Positions 56,560-64,000 of a DNA stretch of 64,000 bases are shown one piece after another; position 1 is the stretch's first letter; each line of letters starts with the position of its first letter. Made by a program: the position numbers and the translations under genes. The stretch comes from Colwellia sp. RSH04 (GTDB lineage Bacteria; Pseudomonadota; Gammaproteobacteria; Enterobacterales; Alteromonadaceae), in assembly GCF_003545765.1 (NCBI RefSeq), contig NZ_QXIO01000001.1, forward strand, positions 372,001-436,000. Reading direction: 5' to 3'. The notes below the pieces were generated by a model. The model was not told the DNA's origin and did no database searches. It saw only the letters and a list, made by a program, of their open reading frames with translations.

Positions 56560-57276
56560 TTATGAGAAGTATTGTTGTTCAATACGTTGACAATACTGAA
56601 TGAGATTAGCGTAACTCTTCGCTTTTTGATTAAATTTATCTTGGTAATTCACTGAGAGAAACTGACACAATAAACCATAAGCAGCGGCATCAAACGAACA
56701 AACTTGCTGACCAAAAAAGTAGTCTTTTTCACCTAACAACTGAGATAACGCCTGTAAGCTTTTATCGGTAATCGCTAAAATTTCATTTTCACTGTGGCGG
56801 CCTAAGCCTTGGCCATTAAGTGTTTTAATTACAGATTTACGCACTAAATTGGGCACAAACCATTGTATATAAACTGGAAACTTACCAAAAAATGCTTGCC
56901 TGATGTTAGGCCAAGTATCTTGTTGAACCCATCTTGAATAAACCAAACACCAATAAAGGTTCTCATCAAGGGATTTGGTCATCAAATAAGCCTGAGCTTT
57001 TTGTTCAGCGCTTAAGTGGTCATCTAAACTCACTTGATACTTTTTAGTTAATTGCTCAATAATATGCTGAGAATCAGCAACAACTTGCTCTTGGCTGGCA
57101 TCTTTGATTGAGATAAAAGGTAACTTTCCTTTCGGTGATTTTTTTAAATTACTACCACGATCAATACGCTGGTATGGTAAGTTTGCCATTTTGAGAAAGG
57201 TTTCTACTTTCACCACGAACGGGCTAGGATCGGTCACGCCTAAATTTGCACCAAAACCATAGAGGTTAATCATCAT
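56560..57276 (-). CDS. Glutathione S-transferase family protein
   Basis: 238 residues. Thioredoxin-like N-terminal domain (INLYGFGANLGVTDPSPFV, then KGKLPFI and VVADSQHIIEQL, the glutathione-side DS motif) and an all-helical C-terminal domain (CSFDAAAYGLLCQFLS). It resembles the Fax/metaxin-like GST branch. Substrate unknown. Two successive ATG codons (57276, 57273) follow AAAGGA; either may be used. It is 27 bases upstream of selO on the same strand, so the two may be co-transcribed. Confidence 0.85.
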   Translation of the reverse strand: MMINLYGFGANLGVTDPSPFVVKVETFLKMANLPYQRIDRGSNLKKSPKGKLPFISIKDASQEQVVADSQHIIEQLTKKYQVSLDDHLSAEQKAQAYLMTKSLDENLYWCLVYSRWVQQDTWPNIRQAFFGKFPVYIQWFVPNLVRKSVIKTLNGQGLGRHSENEILAITDKSLQALSQLLGEKDYFFGQQVCSFDAAAYGLLCQFLSVNYQDKFNQKAKSYANLIQYCQRIEQQYFS

Positions 57277-57369
57277 ATATCCTTTTTACTGTGACAAAGC
57301 ATAAACCACTGTTTTTATGAACAGTACCACAATCTCAATATCTGTTAAACAGTCTATTAGTCTTTATGG

Positions 57370-57948
57370 TTAATCGACAGGACAAGCAGCAACAGGCTCT
57401 ACAACACCGTTTTTCTCAGTGATATAGCATTCTTCAAGTAAAGAGCAGTAACAAACTTTAGTCTGCATATTAAAACGCTCATCATTAAGCTTTTCCCAAT
57501 ACTCATTCATTGAATCATTATGAAAAAGTTGAAAATACTTCACCTTGCTTTGCGCTGGTATAATGTTATTAATTACCGCACTGGTAAGAGTAACATAGTC
57601 ATTATTCACACCTATTTTTCTCAAATGCGCTAGCTCTTTAGAACAACAGGCTTTGATAAAGTCAGAATGCGTTTGAAACTCTTTCCCTTTATAAAAATAC
57701 GAAATACTTTTAATTAACGCGGGACCAACACCTGCATTTTCTACTTCAAAATAAATAGTTTTTTCTTTTGTTTTTTCATCAACATTACCTGTTGCCGTTT
57801 GTACTAACGGTAACGTCATTGCTTTTACTTGCTTCTCTGCTGCATTCGCTTGTAAATAGGTGGCATAAAAAGAAGCGGCTGAAATTAATATGGCGCACAA
57901 GGCAAGCGTTAGGTTAAGTTTTTGAGAAGTAAATCCTGATTCTGACAC
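57370..57948 (-). CDS. Hypothetical protein with N-terminal membrane anchor
   Basis: 192 residues, not recognised. One N-terminal helix (LNLTLALCAILISAASFYAT), then a beta-rich domain (IYFEVENAGVGPALIKSISY, like proteins with an immunoglobulin-type fold). Seven Cys lie in the C-terminal two thirds, including ACC, VCYC and ECYI, which would suit disulphides in the periplasm. Flanked by GST and ridA genes on the same strand. Confidence 0.7.
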   Translation of the reverse strand: MSESGFTSQKLNLTLALCAILISAASFYATYLQANAAEKQVKAMTLPLVQTATGNVDEKTKEKTIYFEVENAGVGPALIKSISYFYKGKEFQTHSDFIKACCSKELAHLRKIGVNNDYVTLTSAVINNIIPAQSKVKYFQLFHNDSMNEYWEKLNDERFNMQTKVCYCSLLEECYITEKNGVVEPVAACPVD

Positions 57949-58050
57949 GGTATATCCCTATGTTTTGAATTTATTAGACAAAGTTTCCAATTGATAGTGT
58001 ACTGATTTAGCTCGAATAAATTAGCACACTATCTTAGCTGTAACAATTAC

Positions 58051-58410
58051 CTAACAACATGGCTCGATTTCAGCGGCAACAACTGAAATTTCAACCAGTA
58101 ACGCTTCACGTGCCATCTTAGCTGCAACACAAGCACGTGCTGGTGCGTGTCCTTCTGGTATCCATGCATCCCAAACCGCATTCATATCGCTAAAGTAGCT
58201 CATGTCTTTTACATAAATTGTCGCTGATAATATATGCTCTCTGTCACTGCCGGCTTGTGTTAATAAAGCGTCCACTTTATCAAGCATGGTTTGTGTTTGC
58301 TCTGTAATATCTTTAGTCGCATCCGCAGCTACTTGACCACATAAATAAATAGTACCGTTATGTTTAACGATACGGCTCATACGTTGTTTTGTTTCTAATC
58401 TTTCTATCAT
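58051..58410 (-). CDS. RidA family reactive imine deaminase (YjgF/UK114)
   Basis: 119 residues of the RidA family, which hydrolyses 2-aminoacrylate and other enamine/imine intermediates. Visible blocks are [27 protein letters not shown] (here [13 protein letters not shown]) and [11 protein letters not shown], where the Arg aligns with the catalytic Arg of RidA. It belongs to a Rid subgroup rather than clearly to RidA itself. Confidence 0.85.
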   Translation of the reverse strand: MIERLETKQRMSRIVKHNGTIYLCGQVAADATKDITEQTQTMLDKVDALLTQAGSDREHILSATIYVKDMSYFSDMNAVWDAWIPEGHAPARACVAAKMAREALLVEISVVAAEIEPCC

Positions 58411-58552
58411 ACGCTTCGCCTTCCTACTTGAACTTTTATCCGCATTGTTGTCTCTTTTTATTTCATCACTTATAACAATAAGCTCAAAAATTAAAAGCTC
58501 AACAGCTTTGCTAAAAGCCCAACTAGTTCGAGCTCCTTTTGGTGATTGTTAA

Positions 58553-58585
58553 AAGAAAACCCCAAGACCTTTCAGTTTTGGGGCT
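58553..58585 (-). terminator. Hairpin terminator downstream of guaA
   Basis: CCCCAAGAC / GTTTTGGGG (one G-T pair) with a 6-base loop. On the minus strand the stem is followed by TTTTCTTTT. It marks the end of the guaBA transcript. Confidence 0.72.
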
Positions 58586-58636
58586 TTATAAATTACATTT
58601 ATTAATCGCTAGTAAAATAGTGCTATTTGCAGTTAG

Positions 58637-58710
58637 TTCGTCTTAATTCAAGGCGGTTGCACGGAGCTGACGCATGTCAGTGAGTACAACCAACGCTGAA
58701 GTTAGGCGAA
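58637..58710. repeat. Structured REP-like repeat, copy A, after guaA
   Basis: Outer inverted arms TTCGTCTTAATTCA and TGAAGTTAGGCGAA enclose ACGGAG, a 5-bp hairpin CTGAC-GCAT-GTCAG, and TGAGTA. Copy B at 60445-60528 has the same boxes around a different 5-bp hairpin. The rest of the 323-base gap (58411-58733) holds only the terminator. Confidence 0.65.
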
Positions 58711-58733
58711 GTAGCAAAAAAGAGCGCTAATTT

Positions 58734-60311
58734 TTATTCCCACTCGATGGTGGCAGGCGGCTTGCCGCTGATATCGTAAACGACTCGAGAAATACCATCA
58801 ATTTCATTAATAATACGGTTCGACACTACACCTAAGAAATCGTAAGGTAAATGTGCCCAATGCGCAGTCATAAAATCAATGGTTTCTACGGCACGTAAAC
58901 TAACAACCCAGTCATATTTACGCGCATCGCCCATCACACCCACAGAGCGTACTGGTAAAAACACTGTAAAGGCTTGGCTTACTTTGTGGTACAAGTCATG
59001 TTTGTGTAACTCTTCAATGAAGATTGCATCGGCGCGACGTAATAAATCGGCGTACTCTTTCTTCACTTCACCTAAAATACGCACACCTAAACCAGGACCT
59101 GGGAACGGATGACGATAAAGCATGTCGTAAGGTAAGCCTAGCTCTAAACCAATTTTACGTACTTCATCTTTAAATAATTCACGCAGTGGTTCAACTAAAC
59201 CTAGCTCCATATCATCGGGTAATCCACCCACGTTATGGTGAGATTTAATCACATGGGCTTTACCTGTTGCAGAGGCCGCAGATTCAATTACATCAGGGTA
59301 GATTGTCCCTTGTGCTAACCATTTTGCATTTTTAAGCTTTTTCGATTCTTCATCAAACACTTCAACAAACACATTACCAATGATCTTACGTTTTTTCTCA
59401 GGATCATTTTCATCGGCTAAGCGATCTAAAAAGCGCTTTTCTGCATTGATATGAATGATGTTTAGACCAAAATGATCACCAAACATGTCCATTACTTGTT
59501 GACCTTCGTTTAAACGTAGTAAACCGTTATCAACGAATACACAAGTAAGCTTATCACCAATTGCGCGCTGTAAAAGCATGGCAACAACTGATGAATCAAC
59601 ACCACCTGAAAGACCTAGGATAACTTCATCGTCACCAACTTGTTCTTTCATTTTAGCCACTGCATCTTCGATAATTGAAGCAGGGGTCCACAGCTTTTCA
59701 CACTGACAAATATCAACAACAAAGTGTTCTAAAATGCGTAAGCCTTGTTTGGTGTGAGTGACTTCAGGATGAAATTGAACACCGTAGAAGTTTTTCTCTT
59801 CATTGGCCATAGCAGCATAAGCGCAACTATCGGTTTTTGCTACGGTAACGAAGCCTTCAGGAATGGCTGACACTTTATCGCCATGGCTCATCCATACATC
59901 TAACAATGCATTACCATTGCTACTAATATGATCTTCAATGTTTTTAAATAACTCTGATTTTTCAACTACTTCTACAGCAGCATAACCAAACTCTTTATGA
60001 TCAGAACTTTGCACGCCACCGCCAAGTTGTTCTGCCATAGTTTGCATGCCGTAACAAATACCTAATACAGGAACATTGGCATTGAAAACATATTCAGGAG
60101 CACGTGGTGAATTAGCTTCCGTTACCGACTCTGGGCCACCCGCTAAAATAATACCTGTTGGGTTAAAGCCTTTAATTTGCTCTTCAGTTACGTCCCACGA
60201 CCATAATTCACAGTAAACTCCAATTTCACGTACTCGACGCGCAATTAACTGTGTGTACTGAGAACCAAAATCTAAAATTAGTATGCGGTGATCATGAATG
60301 TCTTTACTCAT
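58734..60311 (-). CDS. guaA: GMP synthase (glutamine-hydrolysing) GuaA
   Basis: 525 residues, full length. Class I glutamine amidotransferase ([15 protein letters not shown], catalytic Cys in LGICYGMQ, His/Glu in [10 protein letters not shown]), ATP pyrophosphatase domain with the PP-loop [12 protein letters not shown], and the C-terminal dimerisation domain ending PPATIEWE. It converts XMP to GMP. Downstream of guaB on the same strand, with a structured repeat in the 223-base gap between them. Confidence 0.98.
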   Translation of the reverse strand: MSKDIHDHRILILDFGSQYTQLIARRVREIGVYCELWSWDVTEEQIKGFNPTGIILAGGPESVTEANSPRAPEYVFNANVPVLGICYGMQTMAEQLGGGVQSSDHKEFGYAAVEVVEKSELFKNIEDHISSNGNALLDVWMSHGDKVSAIPEGFVTVAKTDSCAYAAMANEEKNFYGVQFHPEVTHTKQGLRILEHFVVDICQCEKLWTPASIIEDAVAKMKEQVGDDEVILGLSGGVDSSVVAMLLQRAIGDKLTCVFVDNGLLRLNEGQQVMDMFGDHFGLNIIHINAEKRFLDRLADENDPEKKRKIIGNVFVEVFDEESKKLKNAKWLAQGTIYPDVIESAASATGKAHVIKSHHNVGGLPDDMELGLVEPLRELFKDEVRKIGLELGLPYDMLYRHPFPGPGLGVRILGEVKKEYADLLRRADAIFIEELHKHDLYHKVSQAFTVFLPVRSVGVMGDARKYDWVVSLRAVETIDFMTAHWAHLPYDFLGVVSNRIINEIDGISRVVYDISGKPPATIEWE

Positions 60312-60444
60312 GTTTTTTGTTCCTAATATTTATACCAAAAGGTATTATTTATAAATAACAACACCCTGAACTTAACTAAGTCCAAGGTGCTTAAATTTTT
60401 TTGATGAGCTTTATAGCAACATCAATCGGAATGGATTAGTCGCA

Positions 60445-60528
60445 GCGATTTAACGTTAAAGCAAAGAGAACACACGGAGCCTAGTTTACTAGGTGAGTAT
60501 TTTCGATGCCGCTATCACGTTAAATAGC
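60445..60528. repeat. Structured REP-like repeat, copy B, between guaB and guaA
   Basis: Outer arms GCGATTTAACGT (60445-60456) and ACGTTAAATAGC (60517-60528) pair at 11 of 12 positions and enclose ACGGAG, a 5-bp hairpin CCTAG-TTTA-CTAGG, and TGAGTA. The boxes match copy A while the hairpin bases differ but still pair. Confidence 0.65.
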
Positions 60529-60534
60529 AAAGAA

Positions 60535-62007
60535 TCATCCCATTCTGTAGTTCGGTGCTTCTTTGGTGATGGTCACATCATGAACATGCGACTCACCCAT
60601 ACCCGCTGAAGTAATCTTCATAAACTCTGGTTTAGTACGCATTTCTTCAATCGTTGCAGAACCCGTTAAGCCCATTGATGAGCGAATGCCGCCCATTTGC
60701 TGATGAATAATGGTTGCAACAGGCCCTTTATAAGCAACACGACCTTCAATACCTTCTGGCACTAACTTATCAGCTTCACCATCAGTCTTTTGGAAATATC
60801 TATCGCTTGAACCTTCTTTTTGCGCCATGGCACCTAAAGATCCCATACCTCGGTAAGATTTATAGTAACGACCTTGATAAAGCTCAACTTCACCCGGTGA
60901 TTCTTCTGTACCTGCTAGCATACTTCCCACCATGACACAGTGAGCACCCGCAACTAAGGCTTTTGCAATATCACCTGAGAAACGAATACCGCCATCGGCG
61001 ATAACAGGAATACCTGTTCCTTTAAGTGCTTCAACGGCATTAGATATAGCAGTTAATTGTGGTACACCAACACCCGTAACAATACGTGTAGTACAAATAG
61101 AGCCTGGGCCAATACCTACTTTAACAGCATCAACACCAACATCGGCAAGCGCTTTTGCACCTGCGCCAGTAGCGACATTACCCGCAATAATTTGTAAGTC
61201 AGGATACTTTTGTCTCGTTTCACTAACACGATCAATTACGCCCTGAGAGTGTCCATGAGAGGTATCAATGAGTAACACGTCGACACCTGCAGCAACGAGT
61301 GCATCAATGCGCTCATCTGTTCCTGCACCAACACCAACGGCAGCACCAACACGTAAACGACCAAATTCATCTTTACACGCATTCGGCTTTTTCTCAGCTT
61401 TTTGATAATCTTTCGCTGTAATCAACCCAACTAATTTAAAGGCGTCATCAACTAACAGTATTTTTTCGATACGGTTTTCATGCATTAAACCTAGGATCTC
61501 TTCACGAGCTGCGCCTTCTTTAACAGTGACTAAATCTTCTTTTTTAGTCATAAGCGCTGAGACTGGCTTTGATAAATCTGTTTCAAAGCGTAAATCACGA
61601 CCAGTGATAATACCCACTAAGTTATTTTTATCATCGACAACAGGGAAACCTGAAAAGCCAAGTTCATCCGCTTTATGCATAACTTGTTCAATGGTGTAAT
61701 CAATACTGACAGTTGAAGGGTCAGTCACAATACCGCTTTCATATTTCTTTACTTTAGAAACATTGTTCGCCTGTTCAGCAATAGTCATATTTTTATGAAT
61801 AAAGCCTAAGCCACCTTCTTTAGCTAACGTAATAGCTAGGCGAGCTTCAGTAACAGTATCCATAGAGGCTGAAACCATAGGAACATTTAAATCTATTTTA
61901 CGGGTTAATTTAGTTCGTAAATCAGCCGTATGTGGGAGAACTTTCGAGTGGGCAGGTACCAATAGTACATCATCAAAAGTTAGTGCTTCTTGGGCAATTC
62001 TTAACAT
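60535..62007 (-). CDS. guaB: Inosine-5'-monophosphate dehydrogenase GuaB
   Basis: 490 residues, full length. TIM barrel interrupted by two CBS domains (about 95-205). Catalytic loop [15 protein letters not shown] with the active Cys, and the flap [10 protein letters not shown]. It oxidises IMP to XMP, the committed step to GMP. Divergent from xseA, as in E. coli; guaA follows. Confidence 0.98.
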   Translation of the reverse strand: MLRIAQEALTFDDVLLVPAHSKVLPHTADLRTKLTRKIDLNVPMVSASMDTVTEARLAITLAKEGGLGFIHKNMTIAEQANNVSKVKKYESGIVTDPSTVSIDYTIEQVMHKADELGFSGFPVVDDKNNLVGIITGRDLRFETDLSKPVSALMTKKEDLVTVKEGAAREEILGLMHENRIEKILLVDDAFKLVGLITAKDYQKAEKKPNACKDEFGRLRVGAAVGVGAGTDERIDALVAAGVDVLLIDTSHGHSQGVIDRVSETRQKYPDLQIIAGNVATGAGAKALADVGVDAVKVGIGPGSICTTRIVTGVGVPQLTAISNAVEALKGTGIPVIADGGIRFSGDIAKALVAGAHCVMVGSMLAGTEESPGEVELYQGRYYKSYRGMGSLGAMAQKEGSSDRYFQKTDGEADKLVPEGIEGRVAYKGPVATIIHQQMGGIRSSMGLTGSATIEEMRTKPEFMKITSAGMGESHVHDVTITKEAPNYRMG

Positions 62008-62185
62008 CGCAACATCTCTCTAAAAAGGTGTGGTTAGGGAGTGAATATTGCGGCAGAATTTTAACCGTTTTATTGGATTAGGTAAACATAAAATTGCATA
62101 AAGGCACGTTAATTTCATAAAAAATTTGAATAAGCTGGTCATTCAAGAAATAATACCGTCATAAATCCCTTGCATTACACAACTT

Positions 62186-63547
62186 ATGAGCCAACAGCAC
62201 ATCTTACAAGTAAGTGAATTAACAAAAAAAGTTCGCTTTATTCTTGAAAGTGAATTAAATACCGTTTGGTTAACAGGTGAAATATCTAATTTTATTTCGG
62301 CTGGTTCGGGTCATTGGTATTTGTCACTTAAAGATAGCAACTCTCAAGTTAAATGTGCGATGTTTAAAGGGAATAATCGTCGCGTAAGGATCTCCCCCAG
62401 TAATGGTCAGCAAGTATTGGTCAAAGCGAGAGTTTCTTTGTATGAGCCTCGGGGTGACTTTCAGTTAATCATTGAGCAAATGGAAGATGCGGGAGAAGGT
62501 CTACTTAGGCAACGTTTTGAGCAGCTAAAGCAAAAGCTCAATGCCCTTGGCATGTTTAGTAGCGCTCATAAAAAAGACATTCCAGCTCACATTCGTCGTG
62601 TTGGTGTAGTAACTTCCCCAACAGGTGCCGCCGTAAAAGATATCCTCAGTGTTTTACAAAGAAGAAATCCGAGTATTGAAGTTATTATTTATCCCGCGCT
62701 CGTTCAGGGCAATCTTGCCCAAAACGATATTTGTTATGCTATTAATACAGCAAATGCGCGTAATGAATGCCAGGTAATGATTGTAGGTAGAGGTGGCGGC
62801 TCTTTAGAAGATTTATGGCCATTTAATGAAGAAAGTGTTGTACAAGCAATTTATAACAGTAATATCCCTATAATAAGTGCGGTAGGCCACGAGATAGATA
62901 CTACATTAAGTGATTATGCTGCCGATATGCGTGCTGCTACCCCATCAGCTGCCGCTGAGTTAGTGTCAGCCGATACCAGTGAATTAAGTAACAAAGTAGT
63001 GCTATTAAAACAGCGTTTAGTAAAACAAATGTCTGTAAAGCTCGTTAATCAAAAACAAGATATTCAACATATTGATCATCGATTAACGCAGGTTCAGCCA
63101 GAACACAAATTACAATTACAACAACAACGTTTCGATGAATTAAGCATGAGGTTGCACAATGGAATGTCGCGCAAGCTATCACATAGTACAATGCAACCTG
63201 AGCATCTACAACAAAGGCTCTTGCAAGCATCACCGCTAAAAAGCATTCTCCAAGACACTCAGCGTTTACAAGACAAACAACAACGGTTGCAGACAGCATC
63301 CATCAACTTATTACAGCATAAGCAGGATGCTTTTGTACATGTTATAGAGCAATTACAACTCGTGAGTCCTTTAGCGACCATTGCGAGAGGCTATAGCATT
63401 ACCAGAAATAACGATAACAATGTTATTCGCTCTGTAGAACAAGTAAAACAAGGTGAAGAGTTAATAATACAAGTGGAAGACGGCAGTATTAACGCAATTG
63501 TATCATCAAATAAATCGCGTAAAATACACGAACAAAAAAAGGCATAA
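62186..63547 (+). CDS. xseA: Exodeoxyribonuclease VII large subunit XseA
   Basis: 453 residues. N-terminal OB fold (VSELTKKVRFILESELNTVW, GHWYLSLKDSNSQVKCAMF), catalytic core with VGVVTSPTGAAVKDIL, GRGGGSLEDLWPFNEE and SAVGHEIDTTLSDYAADMRAATPSAAAE, then a long Gln-rich coiled coil. It forms the single-strand DNA exonuclease with the small subunit XseB, which is not in the window. Divergent from guaB across 178 bases. Confidence 0.96.
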   Translation: MSQQHILQVSELTKKVRFILESELNTVWLTGEISNFISAGSGHWYLSLKDSNSQVKCAMFKGNNRRVRISPSNGQQVLVKARVSLYEPRGDFQLIIEQMEDAGEGLLRQRFEQLKQKLNALGMFSSAHKKDIPAHIRRVGVVTSPTGAAVKDILSVLQRRNPSIEVIIYPALVQGNLAQNDICYAINTANARNECQVMIVGRGGGSLEDLWPFNEESVVQAIYNSNIPIISAVGHEIDTTLSDYAADMRAATPSAAAELVSADTSELSNKVVLLKQRLVKQMSVKLVNQKQDIQHIDHRLTQVQPEHKLQLQQQRFDELSMRLHNGMSRKLSHSTMQPEHLQQRLLQASPLKSILQDTQRLQDKQQRLQTASINLLQHKQDAFVHVIEQLQLVSPLATIARGYSITRNNDNNVIRSVEQVKQGEELIIQVEDGSINAIVSSNKSRKIHEQKKA

Positions 63548-63611
63548 GTATCAATTTACACCTTTTCACATGCTTTCACTAAGCGCTAACTAAACGTTAG
63601 CTAAACACGAA

Positions 63612-64000
63612 TTAAGCGTTACGCTTTCTGCGCATAGCAAGACCAAACAAGCCTAAACCAAACACAGCTAAAGTAGTTGGCTCTGGTACTAACGTTGCAG
63701 GGCTATTGATATTATCAAAGTGAACAAACTGACGAGAAGCATCAGCAATTGAAAACTCTAAAGAAGCTTCGCCACCATTTTCAAAGAAAAACAACTCAAT
63801 ATTATGTACACCAGCAGTTAATGTTTTAAAGCCTTCGAAACGTTTTTCTGGGTGTAGCGTATTGTCGTTAATAATTAACTCACCGTCTACAAACAGAAAC
63901 AAACCATCGTCATTAAAGGTTCTAAAATAAAAATCACCTGCATCGGTAGCAATATTACCAGAGATACGTGCAAAGAATGTTTGGTTTAAACCATGGTTCT
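63612..64000 (-). CDS. PEP-CTERM surface protein with PA14-like domain (C-terminal part)
   Basis: The gene is cut by the right edge; 129 codons are visible, open to the edge. The visible domain (FYFRTFNDDGLFLFVDGEL, then LTAGVHNIELFFFENGG) resembles PA14 or fibro-slime carbohydrate-binding beta domains. The C-terminus is a PEP-CTERM sorting signal: VPEP, a hydrophobic helix (LAVFGLGLFGLAM) and RRKR. Such proteins are cut and exported by an exosortase, which is not in the window. Confidence 0.85.
   Translation of the reverse strand, partial: NHGLNQTFFARISGNIATDAGDFYFRTFNDDGLFLFVDGELIINDNTLHPEKRFEGFKTLTAGVHNIELFFFENGGEASLEFSIADASRQFVHFDNINSPATLVPEPTTLAVFGLGLFGLAMRRKRNA

Noticed and set aside
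63585..63601. GCTAAC / GTTAGC hairpin after xseA as a terminator
   Set aside because: Only six base pairs and no T tract on either strand.

Overview
The window looks like chromosomal DNA of a marine gammaproteobacterium of the Alteromonadales, most like Colwelliaceae (Colwellia/Thalassotalea). This is an inference from the AT-rich composition, the E. coli-like gene orders (nudF-yqiB-cpdA divergent from tolC; leuABCD behind a leader peptide; guaBA divergent from xseA) and the family-level look of the proteins. No rRNA, tRNA, CRISPR array, prophage or complete insertion sequence was seen. Gene density is high and most genes are ordinary housekeeping genes.

Layout. 1-4190: cpdA (cut by the window edge), yqiB and nudF on the minus strand, divergent tolC, then a coupled aspartoacylase-like / glutamate-cysteine-ligase-like pair. 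5890-8920: a GT4 glycosyltransferase, divergent lipid A acyltransferase, and a TcpQ-domain membrane protein. 8975-18202: glnE, then an envelope system of lipoprotein, double DUF350 protein, membrane spermidine-synthase-like enzyme, DUF2170, PspA/YjfJ, DUF2491 and a ribbon-helix-helix-like protein. Copies of one palindrome (core GACATAATATGTC) precede both of its main transcription units. 18437-28573: surface functions, namely an SGNH acyltransferase, a Braun-type lipoprotein facing an L,D-transpeptidase, YgiF and YgiM, and a cluster of glycosyltransferase, Wzi-like porin, TagD-like cytidylyltransferase and TagB/F-like transferase that suggests a glycerol-phosphate surface polymer. 28574-33784: the leu operon with a readable attenuator. 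33793-38482: a fused GspA-GspB protein, cca, two unknown genes and alkB.

38715-51428 is a cytochrome cd1 denitrification island. On the minus strand are a NirT-type multiheme protein fused to an ethylbenzene-dehydrogenase-like haem domain, and nirS. On the plus strand are a membrane-anchored bacteriohemerythrin and nirC-F-DL-G-H-J-E-N, which together supply cytochrome and haem d1 synthesis functions. FNR/Dnr-like boxes lie in the nirS-hemerythrin intergenic region and before nirC, and nirS has a long stem-loop in its presumed leader. No nor or nos genes are in the window.

51764-64000: ghrA-like, a recQ-family helicase, selO, a GST, a small membrane protein, ridA, guaA, guaB, xseA and the C-terminal part of a PA14-like PEP-CTERM protein. 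Two MITE-like elements (51538-51734 and 54757-55024) and two structured repeats with covarying hairpins in the gua region are the non-coding items of note. The most system-like candidates are the PspA/DUF350/spermidine-synthase cluster with its shared operator and the NirT fusion beside nirS.
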